Positions 8,790 to 18,604 of a stretch of DNA of 64,000 nt are shown in pieces. The stretch's first letter is position 1. Each line of letters begins with the position of its first letter. The stretch spans positions 2,046,001-2,110,000 of the forward strand of contig NZ_CP047957.1 of the NCBI RefSeq assembly GCF_014280035.1, in the 5' to 3' direction. A model generated the notes under the pieces. That model saw only the letters and a list, made by a program, of their open reading frames with translations. It ran no database searches and had not been told where the DNA came from. The DNA is from Synechococcus sp. A18-25c (GTDB taxonomy: Bacteria > Cyanobacteriota > Cyanobacteriia > PCC-6307 > Cyanobiaceae). The position numbers and the translations under genes were made by a program.

Positions 8790-9467
8790 TCAGGCAGTAA
8801 ACAGACTGGCAATCGCTGAAATTGCCGTTGTTGCGAAGAGAAATGCCAGCATCGCCTGCACCAGGACGACCTTCCGAATCTCGGTTGATTGCGCACCAAC
8901 GTCGGTCATCCCAAAGGTCACCCCAATGGCATAGGCGACATACAGAAAATCAAACAAAACTGGACGCTTATCATCCGGAAAAGAAAACACTTTTGTGGCT
9001 GATTCAGCATTCTCTGCATCATCCCTATCAGCATTCACATGAAAGAAAATCTTGGCGTAATGCATGGCATAACCATGATGCAAGCAGATCCAAATCAGCA
9101 AGATCGAAACAAAATAAATAAAAATACGCAGATCCTCTGGCAGCACTGGCTGTTTGGAGCCCAGATCACTGACGCAAAGGCTCATCACACCCAGGCCAAG
9201 AAAATTGATCGCCACCGTGCTTTTAATCAAAAGACCGGGACGCAATCGTTCATGATCAAACAGTGCCTTGGTCTGCTCATAATCCATTGACCATGCAGTT
9301 TTAAAGAAGAGCACCACATCCACCACCAAGGCTGACAACATGCCGATGGACAGCGCTTCCTTACCCGTGAACGGGACATAGAACACCAACGTCAAAATCG
9401 TGCCGATAGTCAGGCTGCGACGCAATCGATAACGATTCAAAAAAATGTGGCGCTGTCGAGGAAGCAT
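8790..9467 (-). CDS. DUF1345 family membrane protein
   Basis: 225 residues with several hydrophobic segments (LTIGTILTLVFYVPF, ALSIGMLSALVVDVVLFF, FIYFVSILLIWICL and a C-terminal pair). The ending FDFLYVAYAIGVTFGMTDV followed by AFLFATTAISAIASLF fits the DUF1345 C-terminal signature. Function is unknown; such proteins lie in the inner membrane. ATG at 9467 overlaps the queA stop by one base (TAATG), so it is coupled to queA; a longer frame reaches 9533 but would intrude into queA. The local base composition is somewhat richer in A+T than queA. Confidence 0.7.
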   Translation of the reverse strand: MLPRQRHIFLNRYRLRRSLTIGTILTLVFYVPFTGKEALSIGMLSALVVDVVLFFKTAWSMDYEQTKALFDHERLRPGLLIKSTVAINFLGLGVMSLCVSDLGSKQPVLPEDLRIFIYFVSILLIWICLHHGYAMHYAKIFFHVNADRDDAENAESATKVFSFPDDKRPVLFDFLYVAYAIGVTFGMTDVGAQSTEIRKVVLVQAMLAFLFATTAISAIASLFTA

Positions 9468-10636
9468 TAAGTGTGGTCGTCTGATTGCAGTGGTGTCGCT
9501 TGGGGATCTGAACCGAAAGCACTGGAGCCACATCGAGCCTCAGGGAGCACCGCTTCTGGAGCAATCCACATCGCATCACCGTAGGAATAGAAGCGATAGG
9601 CCTCGTCAATGGCGACCTGATAGAGATCCAGCAGTCGTTGACGCCCGATCAATGCACTGACCAACAGCAGCAAAGAACTCTTGGGCAGATGGAAATTGGT
9701 TAACAACCCCTGCACCACCGCAAAGCGGAAACCAGGCTGAATCACCAAATCCACCGGCCCTTTCAAGGGTTGCAGCGTTCCTCCTGATGCTGCCGCAGCG
9801 CCTTCGAGGGCCCTCACGCTGGTGGTTCCCACGGCAATCACACGGCCTCCCCGACGGCGGCAGGCCTCCACCTGAGCCACCAGATCTGAAGTGACCTCCA
9901 CCCACTCGCTGTGGAGGCTGAGGTCACGAAGATCCTCCGTTTCCACCGGGCGGAAGGTGCCCAGCCCCACATGCAGGGTGACGGTTGCCATCTGCACGCC
10001 CCGGTCCTTGATTGCCTGCAGCAACTCATCGCTGAGATGTAAACCGGCCGTAGGAGCCGCCACCGCACCCGGGCGAGAGGCATAGCGCGTCTGGTAGCGC
10101 TCCTGGTCAGAGTCGTCATGACGGGTGATGTAAGGCGGCAGCGGCACCTCGCCATAGCGCTCCAGCAGGCCCTCAAGCGCGACCGCATCGGCATAACCCT
10201 GGGGGAACTGGATGATGCGACCACCACTGGATCCATCGGTGGCCAGAACCTGCAAGGGGATGGGCTCCTGCTCCAGGGCCTCGAGCCACACCTGGTCACC
10301 AGGCTTCAGCTTCTTGCCTGGTCGCGCCAGACAAAGCCAGCGCCCCTCACCCTGTGGTTCCAGCACCAGCAATTCCGCAAGACCACCCCCTGATCGGCGT
10401 ACCCGAAGCCGTGCTCGCAGCACACGCGTGTCATTCACCACGAGCAGATCGCCGTCGTGAAGCTGCTCTTGCCAATCCCACACCTGTTGGTGCCGCGTCC
10501 GCTCGAGCGATGCCTCCAGTTCCGGCACGCACAACAACCTCGCGCCATGGCGAGGCTCCACTGGCGACTGTGCGATGCGCTCCTCAGGCAAGTGGTAGTC
10601 GTAGGAGCTGAGCTGGAGATCCCGAGGGTCAGCCAC
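9467..10636 (-). CDS. queA: S-adenosylmethionine:tRNA ribosyltransferase-isomerase
   Basis: 389 residues. It transfers the ribosyl part of SAM to 7-aminomethyl-7-deazaguanine in tRNA during queuosine synthesis. Diagnostic stretches include [15 protein letters not shown] at the N terminus, [29 protein letters not shown] and [16 protein letters not shown]. Length is slightly above the usual 340-360 residues. It lies 15 bases after the KimA-like permease on the same strand and overlaps the DUF1345 gene by one base. Confidence 0.95.
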   Translation of the reverse strand: MADPRDLQLSSYDYHLPEERIAQSPVEPRHGARLLCVPELEASLERTRHQQVWDWQEQLHDGDLLVVNDTRVLRARLRVRRSGGGLAELLVLEPQGEGRWLCLARPGKKLKPGDQVWLEALEQEPIPLQVLATDGSSGGRIIQFPQGYADAVALEGLLERYGEVPLPPYITRHDDSDQERYQTRYASRPGAVAAPTAGLHLSDELLQAIKDRGVQMATVTLHVGLGTFRPVETEDLRDLSLHSEWVEVTSDLVAQVEACRRRGGRVIAVGTTSVRALEGAAAASGGTLQPLKGPVDLVIQPGFRFAVVQGLLTNFHLPKSSLLLLVSALIGRQRLLDLYQVAIDEAYRFYSYGDAMWIAPEAVLPEARCGSSAFGSDPQATPLQSDDHT

Positions 10637-10651
10637 AGAGCGTGATCATGA

Positions 10652-12556
10652 TCAGTCCATGCTGCCTGAGGGCCGAGAGCCGGCTTGGTGGCGACCGTTT
10701 GGCACGTAGTAGCGCACGATCGAGAACACGCGGCTTTGATCATCGGAGAGCGCCTCGAACAGGGCACGGGCCCGCTGATTGAGCAACGCAACATCGAGAC
10801 GATCCCTCGGGATCGCCACCGGCATCACCACCGTGGTGGTGCGCTCAGGGTGTCGCCTCTCCTCCGCTGTCACAAAGTCACAGAACGGATCCAGCAGAGA
10901 GCTAAACGGGCTATCCAGCAGCACCAACTCAAGTGCACCGGTGTTGGTTCCCACGTAACGATCCCACATCTGACTGAGAGATCCGGCGTCTTGATCGTTC
11001 TGCACCACCACCACTGCAGTGACCGAATCGGCAAAGGAACAGGCGTAACGCACCGCCTCGAAAGCGGGTCGCATCATGCTCGGAATCCAGACAATGGCGT
11101 GATGCCCGGTCGGTGGATCTCGGGGAACCACTTGCAGTGGAGCCGCCTCAGGATCGGGAGCCAACGCTGCGAAGATCTGGCGATAACGGCGACGGATCAC
11201 AGCCAATCCCCACACCAACAGCGGGATGGCGATCACAACCGTCCAAGCCCCTTCATCAAACTTGCTCACCACAATCACCACCAACACCACAAAGGTGGTG
11301 ATCGACCCGAGCGCATTCATGAACATGCGGCCGCGCCAGCCAGAGCCCCGTTGCGTTCGCCAGCGATTCACCAGACCCAGTTGCGAGAGGGTGAAGGCGG
11401 TGAACACCCCCAGGGCGTAGAGATTCACCGCCACGGTGGTCTCCCCACGGCAGATCACGATGATCAACGCCGTGATGCCCAGCAGCACACCGATGCCGTT
11501 CTGGTACACCAGTCGGTCTCCCAGAAGATTCATCTGCACTGGCAGGCAGCGGTCCTCCGCGAGCATCGCCGCCAACCTGGGGAAGCCGGAGAACGCCGTG
11601 TTGGCGGCCAGCACCAGGATGAGGAGGGTGGTGATCTGCAAAGTCCAATACAGAACGCTGCCGTTGCCGAAAACGCGCTGTCCGATCTGGGCCAGCACGG
11701 TGATGTCGGGATTCGGCGCAATCCCGTACATGAACCCCATGCCGCTGACGGCAAAGACCATCGCCGACAGCAGGATGGCCATCACCAAGAGTGTCTTGCG
11801 TGCATTGACCGGCGCTGGCTCACGAAACACCTTCACACCATTGGCGATCGCTTCAATGCCCGTCATCGCCGAGCAACCGGAACTGAATGCCCGCAGGATC
11901 AGGAACAACCCGATCGGCTCCAAGGCCGCGGTCAACGGCGGTGGATCAGGATGCCAACCGTGATGAAAGGTCAGATCCTTGAGCCCCGCCACCGTCAGCA
12001 GCGCGATCATCAACACGAAGGCGTAAGTGGGAATCGCGAACACTCGCCCCGCTTCCTTCACCCCACGCAGATTGGCCCAACCCACCAGCACCAGCAGCAC
12101 GAGGGCGATGGGCACCTCGTAGGGCAAAAGCGTGGGGTCAAGTGACGACAGCGCCTGGGTGCCCGCCATCAGGCTGACCGCTGCCGTCAACGTGTAGTCA
12201 ATCAACAGCGCCGCAGCGGCCACCAGCCCGACATTGCGTCCGAGATTGTCGCGGGCCACCACATAGGAGCCGCCGCCATTGGGGTAAGCCGCAATCGCCT
12301 GCCGGTACGACAGCACAACGATCACAATTAAAAGGATGATCGCGAGAGTGATGGGCAGCGACAGCTTCAAGGCTGCGCTTCCACCCAGAATCAAGATGCC
12401 GAGCGCCGCCTCCGTGGCATAGGCAACGGATGACAACGCATCCGACGACAAAATCGGCAGCGCCTGAATGTTGGGAAGTCGCTCATCCCCTGCACTGGAG
12501 CGCGGCAACGGACGCCCCAGCAGACGGGAGAACCATCGAACGGACACAGCAGCCAT
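10652..12556 (-). CDS. APC-superfamily permease, KimA (YdaO)-like
   Basis: About 634 residues. The N-terminal two thirds carry about 12 transmembrane segments with the opening LSSDALSSVAYATEAAL and YRQAIAAYPNGGGSYVVA, the APC substrate-loop pattern seen in Bacillus KimA, a high-affinity potassium/proton symporter. The last ~170 residues are soluble (AIVWIPSMMRPAFEAVRYA onward), also as in KimA. Older annotation would call it an amino-acid permease; substrate is inferred. ATG at 12556 is chosen; an ATG at 12583 is also open. It lies between pdhC and queA on the same strand, with no room upstream for a c-di-AMP riboswitch. Confidence 0.75.
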   Translation of the reverse strand: MAAVSVRWFSRLLGRPLPRSSAGDERLPNIQALPILSSDALSSVAYATEAALGILILGGSAALKLSLPITLAIILLIVIVVLSYRQAIAAYPNGGGSYVVARDNLGRNVGLVAAAALLIDYTLTAAVSLMAGTQALSSLDPTLLPYEVPIALVLLVLVGWANLRGVKEAGRVFAIPTYAFVLMIALLTVAGLKDLTFHHGWHPDPPPLTAALEPIGLFLILRAFSSGCSAMTGIEAIANGVKVFREPAPVNARKTLLVMAILLSAMVFAVSGMGFMYGIAPNPDITVLAQIGQRVFGNGSVLYWTLQITTLLILVLAANTAFSGFPRLAAMLAEDRCLPVQMNLLGDRLVYQNGIGVLLGITALIIVICRGETTVAVNLYALGVFTAFTLSQLGLVNRWRTQRGSGWRGRMFMNALGSITTFVVLVVIVVSKFDEGAWTVVIAIPLLVWGLAVIRRRYRQIFAALAPDPEAAPLQVVPRDPPTGHHAIVWIPSMMRPAFEAVRYACSFADSVTAVVVVQNDQDAGSLSQMWDRYVGTNTGALELVLLDSPFSSLLDPFCDFVTAEERRHPERTTTVVMPVAIPRDRLDVALLNQRARALFEALSDDQSRVFSIVRYYVPNGRHQAGSRPSGSMD

Positions 12557-12641
12557 TGACCATTGCCGCCCCAAGAGTGGCAATGATTGACGAACTCAGC
12601 AGGTGCACGGGGCGGACCGATGAGCGCAAAGGCCGATCAGA

Positions 12642-14000
12642 TCAAAGGGCCAGACTTTCAGGCCGAGTCTCAATCAGTTCAGCCAGATCCTTAAGGAAGG
12701 CCGCGCCGTCAGCGCCATAAATCACACGGTGGTCAGCGGTGAGGTTGACCTGCATTTGCCGCTTCACAGCGATTGATCCATCCTTGCCTGCCACGACTGT
12801 GGGGCGGGAGGCCGCCACGGCAAGAATCGCACCGGTGCCAGGCGGGAGGATGGCATCAAAGCGATCCACACCAAACATGCCCAGGTTGGAGAGGGTGAAC
12901 GTGCCGGTGCTGTATTCCTCAGGCTGCAGTTGCTTGCTGCGTGAGCGGGTCACCAGATCTTTCCACTGACGGGACATTTCATAGAGGTCGGTGCGATCGG
13001 CCTGTCGAAGCACTGGCGTGATCAGACCACCGTCTTCCATGGCCACAGCGACAGCCACATTCACCTCAGCCGGGTAGGCCATGCCGGCAGCAGTGGTAGA
13101 AGCATTGACCTGAGGGTGACGCGCCAGGGTGACGGCAACGGCCTTCGCCAGCAAAGCCGTCATGGTGACGCCCTTCGACTTCACCTGCTTGTAGAAAGCA
13201 TCGAACTTGTCGGTGGTGATGGTGTAGCCGACGCGGAAGCAGGGAACAGCAAGGCTGGCCTCCATGTTGCGGTTGACCGCTCCCTGGAGGGTGTTGAACG
13301 CAACCGTCTCACCAGGCCGACCGAAGCTGTTGCCGGCAGGAGCGCTCGGTGCGGGTGCTGAAGCAGCGACACCGGCCACAACGGCAGCCGCGGAGCCCTC
13401 ACCCACACGAGGCACGCTCACAGGGCGACCAGCCGCACGCTCAACGTCCTCAGCCTGGATGCGACCATTCGGGCCACTACCGCGCAACGTCGACAGCTCA
13501 ATGCCCATCTGGGAGGCCAGCTTCTTGGCCCGAGGGCTGGCGATCACACGTCCATTGGCAACAGGCGCAGCTACTGGTGCCGGTGCCGGGGGAACCGCGG
13601 GAGCTGGAGCAGGTGCCGGAGGAGCAGGGGTCACCGCTGGCGCAGAGGGAGTAGGAGCAGGGTCTGCAGCTGCTGGTGCTGGGGCTGGAGCAGCAGGGGC
13701 GGGAGCCGCAGCATCACCACCCGAGGATGACTTGGCCTGAGCTTCAGCAACCTCAGCCTCAGTTTCAACAATCAGCCCAATCGTTTCGCCCACTGGAGCG
13801 GTGCTTCCAGCAGGCATCAGCACGGCAGCCAAGTAGCCCTCGTTGAAGGACTCCACATCCATATCAGCCTTGTCGGATTCGACCACGAGCACCGACTCGC
13901 CGCGGCCGACCTTGTCGCCAGGCTTTTTGAGCCATTCGACGATCTTCCCCTCCGTCATCGTGGAGCTGAGGGCAGGCATGAAGATGTCGTGGGTCGCCAA
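12642..14000 (-). CDS. pdhC: dihydrolipoamide acetyltransferase, E2 of pyruvate dehydrogenase
   Basis: 452 residues. The lipoyl domain (about 1-80) has its modified lysine in VVESDKADMDVES. An Ala/Pro-rich swinging linker follows (about 95-150), then an E1/E3-binding domain (ASPRAKKLASQMGIELS) and the catalytic domain ending with DHRVIYGADGAAFLKDL, where the histidine is catalytic. E2 moves the acetyl group from thiamine-bound hydroxyethyl to CoA. The linker explains the repeated GCTGGAGCAG-like DNA near 13.56-13.72 kb. It lies 65 bases after ylqD and probably shares its transcript. Confidence 0.95.
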   Translation of the reverse strand: MATHDIFMPALSSTMTEGKIVEWLKKPGDKVGRGESVLVVESDKADMDVESFNEGYLAAVLMPAGSTAPVGETIGLIVETEAEVAEAQAKSSSGGDAAAPAPAAPAPAPAAADPAPTPSAPAVTPAPPAPAPAPAVPPAPAPVAAPVANGRVIASPRAKKLASQMGIELSTLRGSGPNGRIQAEDVERAAGRPVSVPRVGEGSAAAVVAGVAASAPAPSAPAGNSFGRPGETVAFNTLQGAVNRNMEASLAVPCFRVGYTITTDKFDAFYKQVKSKGVTMTALLAKAVAVTLARHPQVNASTTAAGMAYPAEVNVAVAVAMEDGGLITPVLRQADRTDLYEMSRQWKDLVTRSRSKQLQPEEYSTGTFTLSNLGMFGVDRFDAILPPGTGAILAVAASRPTVVAGKDGSIAVKRQMQVNLTADHRVIYGADGAAFLKDLAELIETRPESLAL

Positions 14001-14065
14001 AACCGTCTCCAGAGGGGCTATGTAGGGGCGATTTTACGGGCCGACAGGGCGGCCCTTCGCAGGGG

Positions 14066-14509
14066 TCAGCCCTGCTGGATCGACTCGATCACCCCGTCAC
14101 GGACCACAACGGCCACCTGCATCTTGCTCACCAGGTTGTCGCCCACCTGAATGTCGCAGAAACTATCCAGCTGGCCCTGCTCCACGATCTGTTCCATCTC
14201 CAACTCACGCACTTGAGCCTGCTGCTGCAGAAGGTTGCGCTTCTGCTCCTCTAGTTCAGCCCGCTTGGCAGCCACCTGCTGCTGCACCTGCCCCACTTGC
14301 TCCTGAACGCGGGGGTCCAGAGGGTTCGCACTTTGACGGCGTACCTCATCCACCACCTGTTGACCCTCCTGTTCAAGCTGGGCCAGCTGCTGATCGGTGG
14401 TAGAGATGGCGCCACTGAGCTCACGTTCGGCTTCCTCCTTCCACGCAGGAGTCACCACCGCGCGAATCGTGATGGAGCGCTTGATCGACAAGGTGGTGCC
14501 GTCGGACAT
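14066..14509 (-). CDS. YlqD family coiled-coil protein
   Basis: 147 residues. The central ~80 residues are rich in Q, E, L and V and predicted coiled coil (QQLAQLEQEGQQVVDEV, QQVAAKRAELEEQK). The N-terminal beta segment LSIKRSITIRAVVTP and the C-terminal VGDNLVSKMQVAVVVRDG are the YlqD-family flanks. Cellular role is unknown. It sits between the acyl-CoA/ACP ligase and pdhC, a neighbourhood that suggests acyl or acetyl metabolism without proving it. Confidence 0.7.
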   Translation of the reverse strand: MSDGTTLSIKRSITIRAVVTPAWKEEAERELSGAISTTDQQLAQLEQEGQQVVDEVRRQSANPLDPRVQEQVGQVQQQVAAKRAELEEQKRNLLQQQAQVRELEMEQIVEQGQLDSFCDIQVGDNLVSKMQVAVVVRDGVIESIQQG

Positions 14510-14580
14510 GAGGGCCTAGAAACAGCGCCAAGCGTCTCAGTCTCGCGGCAGATGGTCAAGCCAGCGCAGTCGGCACGGCA

Positions 14581-16521
14581 TCAACGGCCGTAAAGGCTCT
14601 CGATCATGGGGCGATCGCGGTCCGTGATGCGATCGCGGCGCTGCTTGAGCGTCTGCGTCAGTAAGCCGTTCTCAATGGAAAACGGCTCAACGAGCGCCAC
14701 ACCGCACAGACGTTCATCCGCCCTCGACCCGACGCGGGCGCCAAGCAACCGATTGAGCTCCCCGCGCAGCAACCGCAGCAAAGCTGGATCCCCGGGGCGA
14801 CCGCCGAGATCCGGGCCTGGATCGCAGCCCTGTTCCAAGGCCCAGGCTTGAAGTGACTCTTGCTTCGGGACGACCAAAGCCGCCAGCTGGCGCTCGTCTT
14901 GACCCACCAGCATCACCTGCTCCACCAATGGAGATGACACGAGCGCTTCCTCCAAGGGACCCGGCTCGAGGTTCTCGCCGCTGCTGAGCACGATGGTGTC
15001 CTTGGCTCGGCCGGTGAGCACCACGGAGCCATCAGGCAGAAGCATGCCCAGATCACCGGTGTCGAACCACCCATCGACATCCAACACCTTGGCGGTGGCC
15101 TCCGGCTTGTCCAGGTAGCCCCCCATGACCTGAGGTCCACGCACCAGCACCACTCCGCGTTGCCGATACGCCAGCGGAGCTCGGGTCTCCGCATCAACAA
15201 CGCGGAACTCCGTCTCCGGCATTGGCAATCCGGAACTGCCACGGATGTTGCGCCAGGGCCGGCGACAACTCACCACAGGACTGGTCTCGGTGAGGCCATA
15301 GCCCACGAGAAGTTCAATGCCCACCGCTTCAAAAAACGCATCCACGTGAGGAGCGATGGCACCACCACCATTGATCGGATACAGCAAGGCACCACCGCTG
15401 AGCTGTTGGCGCAACTTCGGCCAAATCAATTGGGATGCCAGGGCATGGGCCGGCCATCGCCGTGTTGCCTCCGCCAGGGCTCGCAAACGGTCGCGCTTGC
15501 GCAGCGGCTCGATCAACAAATCCAGGCTGCGGCGACGGGCCAGCCTGTAGGCCTTGCTGTTGGCCAAGGCCGACCGGAGCAGACGCTGACGTGCAGGTGG
15601 CAGGGTCTTCACCACATCTTCAAAGCCTGCTTGCACCGCCTCCCAAAGCCTGGGGACGGTGGCCATGATCACCGGCTTCACCCGCGGCAGATCCCTCTTC
15701 AGCTGCTTGATCGTGGTGTAGCTCTGCGAGCACCCGCAGGAAAAGAAGTAATACTCCGCACTGCGCTCGTAGGAGTGCCAGATCGGCAGCACACTCAACA
15801 CCGGTGCTCCGGCATCCGGGCGGGTGACGGTGGCCAGACTGCGCATCTGGTGCAGAAGATTGGCGTGGGTGAGTGGCACCCCTTTGGGCCGACCGGTGGT
15901 GCCGCTGGTGTAGAGGATTGTGGCAATGGTGTGAACGGCGGAGGCTTGCTCGCGATTCGCCATGGGATCGGGGGGCTGATGCCCATCGGCACGGCTCAAA
16001 AAGGTGTCGAAATCCAGGGCCCCTGGGGGTGCCTCACCCTCCAACACCAAGACGAAGCGCAGTTGGGCTTGAAGATCTGCAGACAGCTGCAGACGCTCCA
16101 ACAAATCACCGGTTTGCACCACCAGGGCCACGGCCTTGGAGTCTTCAAGGATGTAACGGAGCTCCTCCACCGGCGCGGCCGCCCCACGCACCGCATCCAC
16201 CACACCGGCACGCATTAACCCCTGGTCAGCCACCAACCATCGGGGGCTGTTCTCGGCAAAGAGACCGACCACATCGCCAACCCTGAGCCCGAGCTGCTGG
16301 AAAGCCGCAGCAGCGCGTTCAATGCGTTCGGCCAGCTGTTGGTAATTGAATCGCTCGGGATGGGCCGCATGGGGCGCATCGACAGCCATCACCTCGCCAT
16401 GCTGAGCTGCTAGCCAGGGCCAGACCTGATCGACACGCCCAAGGGCCTGCACGTGGGACTGACGGGCAAGTGCCTCCTGCTCACGGGGAGTGGGTTGCCA
16501 GGAAGCTTGAGCAGCGGTCAC
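14581..16521 (-). CDS. AMP-forming acyl-CoA / acyl-ACP synthetase
   Basis: About 646 residues, ANL-superfamily adenylating enzyme. ATP-binding motif TILYTSGTTGRPKGVPLTH, then GYGLTETSPVVS, and GWFDTGDLG with DTIVLSSGEN near the C terminus. In cyanobacteria the single long-chain enzyme of this type is usually the acyl-ACP synthetase Aas, which reactivates free fatty acids; whether CoA or ACP is the acceptor cannot be decided here. The GTG at 16521 is chosen because it is the first start downstream of the lipB stop. An ATG at 16566 would overlap lipB. Confidence 0.85.
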   Translation of the reverse strand: MTAAQASWQPTPREQEALARQSHVQALGRVDQVWPWLAAQHGEVMAVDAPHAAHPERFNYQQLAERIERAAAAFQQLGLRVGDVVGLFAENSPRWLVADQGLMRAGVVDAVRGAAAPVEELRYILEDSKAVALVVQTGDLLERLQLSADLQAQLRFVLVLEGEAPPGALDFDTFLSRADGHQPPDPMANREQASAVHTIATILYTSGTTGRPKGVPLTHANLLHQMRSLATVTRPDAGAPVLSVLPIWHSYERSAEYYFFSCGCSQSYTTIKQLKRDLPRVKPVIMATVPRLWEAVQAGFEDVVKTLPPARQRLLRSALANSKAYRLARRRSLDLLIEPLRKRDRLRALAEATRRWPAHALASQLIWPKLRQQLSGGALLYPINGGGAIAPHVDAFFEAVGIELLVGYGLTETSPVVSCRRPWRNIRGSSGLPMPETEFRVVDAETRAPLAYRQRGVVLVRGPQVMGGYLDKPEATAKVLDVDGWFDTGDLGMLLPDGSVVLTGRAKDTIVLSSGENLEPGPLEEALVSSPLVEQVMLVGQDERQLAALVVPKQESLQAWALEQGCDPGPDLGGRPGDPALLRLLRGELNRLLGARVGSRADERLCGVALVEPFSIENGLLTQTLKQRRDRITDRDRPMIESLYGR

Positions 16522-16549
16522 AGGAGCGGGGCGCGGTCGCCCAGGCCTA

Positions 16550-17287
16550 TCACCTCGACGATGCATCGGCAATCGCCATCCCCTCACCGACCGACTGCCA
16601 GCGGAGCCCGAATCGCTGGGCAAGGGCATCCCTTAGCAAGGGGCGCACCTCCTCCAAGGACAATCCCGGGACCCAATCGCTGAGACGCCCGACCTTCCGT
16701 CCTGTCAAGCCGCACGGCACCACAGCCTCAAATCCGGCCAGATCACAGGTCACGTTCAAAGCCAGACCGTGCTGAGTGATCCAGCGCCGACAGCCGACCC
16801 CAATGGCCGCCACTTTGCGCTGATCCAGCCAAACCCCTGTGAGCCCATCGATCCGCTCACCTTGCAGATCAAGGGCTTGCATCACATCCAGCACCACCTG
16901 CTCGAGCTGACGCAAATACCAATGCAGGTCGGGTTGATGACGACGGAGATCCAGCACGGGGTAAGCCACCAGTTGACCAGGGGCGTGATGGGTCACCTCG
17001 CCGCCACGATCAATGCGGTGGAGCGGTGACGGAGGCTGAAGCGGATCAAAGCGGAGATGGGCTTCGCTAGCGCCACGTCCGAGCGTGTAACAACTGGGGT
17101 GTTGCAGCAACCAGACGGCTTCGGCACCGCCGGCAGCAGCTGGCTCCGCCAGCAAGCCTTCCTGCCAACGCCGTTGCCGCTCCCAGGCTTGCTCGAAAGG
17201 AACGAGTTGCTGCGGCTGAAAAAGAAATGCCGAAGACCCACTTCCGGAATCAGGCGGCGTTACTAAGTTGCCGATAGGAGCAGGCAC
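16550..17287 (-). CDS. lipB: octanoyl-ACP:protein octanoyltransferase
   Basis: About 245 residues from GTG 17287. It transfers octanoate from ACP to lipoyl domains such as that of PdhC, encoded two genes downstream. Motifs: [20 protein letters not shown], the catalytic lysine in RKVAAIGVG and the catalytic cysteine in [12 protein letters not shown]. The true start is uncertain. The frame is open to 17344, but hpf starts on the other strand at 17299, and the conserved domain begins only near [15 protein letters not shown]. LipB, the acyl ligase and PdhC in one run form a lipoate/acyl theme. Confidence 0.9.
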   Translation of the reverse strand: MPAPIGNLVTPPDSGSGSSAFLFQPQQLVPFEQAWERQRRWQEGLLAEPAAAGGAEAVWLLQHPSCYTLGRGASEAHLRFDPLQPPSPLHRIDRGGEVTHHAPGQLVAYPVLDLRRHQPDLHWYLRQLEQVVLDVMQALDLQGERIDGLTGVWLDQRKVAAIGVGCRRWITQHGLALNVTCDLAGFEAVVPCGLTGRKVGRLSDWVPGLSLEEVRPLLRDALAQRFGLRWQSVGEGMAIADASSR

Positions 17288-17298
17288 CGGAGGGATGC

Positions 17299-17886
17299 AT
17301 GAAGCTGTTGATCCATGGTCGCAACTTGGATGTGACGCCCGCATTGCGGGATTACACCGAAACCAAGCTTGACCGGGCTATTCATCACTTCAACGATCTT
17401 GTCCAAGAAGCGGATGTTCACCTATCGGTGGCCCGCAACCCCAGAGTTCCGCAACAAACAGCCGAGGTCACGGTGTTCGCGAATGGAACCGTGATCCGAG
17501 CCCAGGAACGCAGCGAAAACCTTTACGCCAGCATTGATCTGGTGGCCAGCAAACTGGCCCGTCAGCTGCGTCGATTCAAGGACCGCACCAGCGATCACCA
17601 TCACAGCCACGGCCATCGCGCCACGGAAACCCCGGCCACCGAGGCGGTTCTCAACGACAGTCCTGTGGAGGAATCGCTGCTGGATGGCAAAGAAGCACAG
17701 CTGCCGAACCCCGGCGTGCGGCGCAAATATTTCGCCATGCCGCCCATGAGTGTCGACGAGGCCCGCCATCAGCTCGACCTCATCGATCACGATTTTTATT
17801 TGTTCCGCGACCGTGCCAGTGATGAATTGCAAGTGATCTACCGACGCAATCACGGTGGATACGGCGTGATCCAAGCTCGCAACTGA
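17299..17886 (+). CDS. hpf: long-form ribosome hibernation promoting factor (LrtA)
   Basis: 195 residues. The N-terminal ribosome-binding domain ([19 protein letters not shown] to about residue 100) is joined by a His-rich linker (DHHHSHGHR) to the C-terminal dimerisation domain ([19 protein letters not shown], then DFYLFRD). The long form links two 70S ribosomes into an inactive 100S dimer. In cyanobacteria it is the light-repressed LrtA. The ATG has a good Shine-Dalgarno, GGAGGG six bases upstream. It heads a plus-strand run with deoC, recO, an MFS gene and a glycosyltransferase. Confidence 0.95.
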   Translation: MKLLIHGRNLDVTPALRDYTETKLDRAIHHFNDLVQEADVHLSVARNPRVPQQTAEVTVFANGTVIRAQERSENLYASIDLVASKLARQLRRFKDRTSDHHHSHGHRATETPATEAVLNDSPVEESLLDGKEAQLPNPGVRRKYFAMPPMSVDEARHQLDLIDHDFYLFRDRASDELQVIYRRNHGGYGVIQARN

Positions 17887-17923
17887 ACTTTTCGCGACGG
17901 TTCTTCCGTCTGTTTCCCCAGCG

Positions 17924-18604
17924 ATGACCATGTCACCGCGGCGGCAGGACCTGCCAGACCTTCCCCCGCTGATCCACCAGGCTTTGCTCAACCCAATGCT
18001 CCAGGAGGAGGAGCTTCACACTCTCTGCGATGCCTCAAGGCAGCTTGGTTTCGGTGGCGTCTGCGTCAGCCTGAGCCACCTCCAGGCAGTGCGTCAGCGG
18101 CTCGGGGGACGCGGACCGGTACAACTGGCCGCCACAGTGGGGTTTCCATTCGGCGCTCTGCCGGCCGAACTGAAGCAAGCGCAGGCGGAGTGGGCCGCCG
18201 CCCATGGCGCTGACGCCCTGGATGTGACCCCCGATTGGTCCGCACTTGTGAATGGCCGGGCCAACACCTTCGCCGAGGAATTGGCTGCGATTGCCGCGCT
18301 GGATCTGCCCATGACGGTGGTTCTCGACGTCAATCAGCTCCAGGACGAACAGCTCGCTTTGGCGGCGGAAGCTGCCATGGATGCGGGCGCCGCGGCACTA
18401 CAAGCCGGCAACGGCTTCGGGCCCGCTGTCACACCGGAACAGATCAAAACCCTGAGACAACACTCGCGCGGACGCTGTGCCATCAAGGCCGCAGGTGGAA
18501 TCCGGGAGCTCGAGCACGCACTGGATCTGGTGGAAGCCGGTGCAAGGGGCCTAGGCACCGGCCATGGTCCGTCGCTGGTGCAAGCCCTGCGCCAGCAGCG
18601 ATGA
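17924..18604 (+). CDS. deoC: deoxyribose-phosphate aldolase homologue lacking the Schiff-base lysine
   Basis: 226 residues of TIM-barrel DeoC fold: GFGGVCVSLSHLQ, VGFPFGALPAELKQAQAEW, then IKAAGGIRELEHALDLVEAG near the end. In functional DeoC the substrate lysine lies in a DFIKTSTG segment. Here the aligned segment is AALQAGNGFG, with Q160 where the lysine should be; the second lysine, K188 in IKAAGG, is retained. The N-terminal IDHT motif is also altered to IHQA. Either the protein has lost aldolase activity or it has another role. Its stop overlaps recO by four bases, so it is retained in an operon. Confidence 0.8.
   Translation: MTMSPRRQDLPDLPPLIHQALLNPMLQEEELHTLCDASRQLGFGGVCVSLSHLQAVRQRLGGRGPVQLAATVGFPFGALPAELKQAQAEWAAAHGADALDVTPDWSALVNGRANTFAEELAAIAALDLPMTVVLDVNQLQDEQLALAAEAAMDAGAAALQAGNGFGPAVTPEQIKTLRQHSRGRCAIKAAGGIRELEHALDLVEAGARGLGTGHGPSLVQALRQQR

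Noticed and set aside
10685-12145. Long plus-strand open frame (486 codons) opposite the KimA-like permease
   Set aside because: Composition is rich in H, Q, R and low in hydrophobic residues, as expected for an antisense frame of a GC-rich membrane protein gene; no start signal or family pattern.
12584-12641. c-di-AMP (ydaO-type) riboswitch before the KimA-like gene
   Set aside because: Only 58 bases separate it from pdhC, too short for the element, and no characteristic sequence is present.
13560-13740. Apparent DNA repeat rich in GCTGGAGCAG-like units
   Set aside because: It is the Ala/Pro-rich linker of PdhC, a normal feature of E2 proteins, not a CRISPR or mobile repeat.
18235-18600. 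Upstream extension of the recO frame into deoC
   Set aside because: The extension is a frame shadow of deoC; recO begins at the ATGA overlap at 18601, matching the family N terminus.
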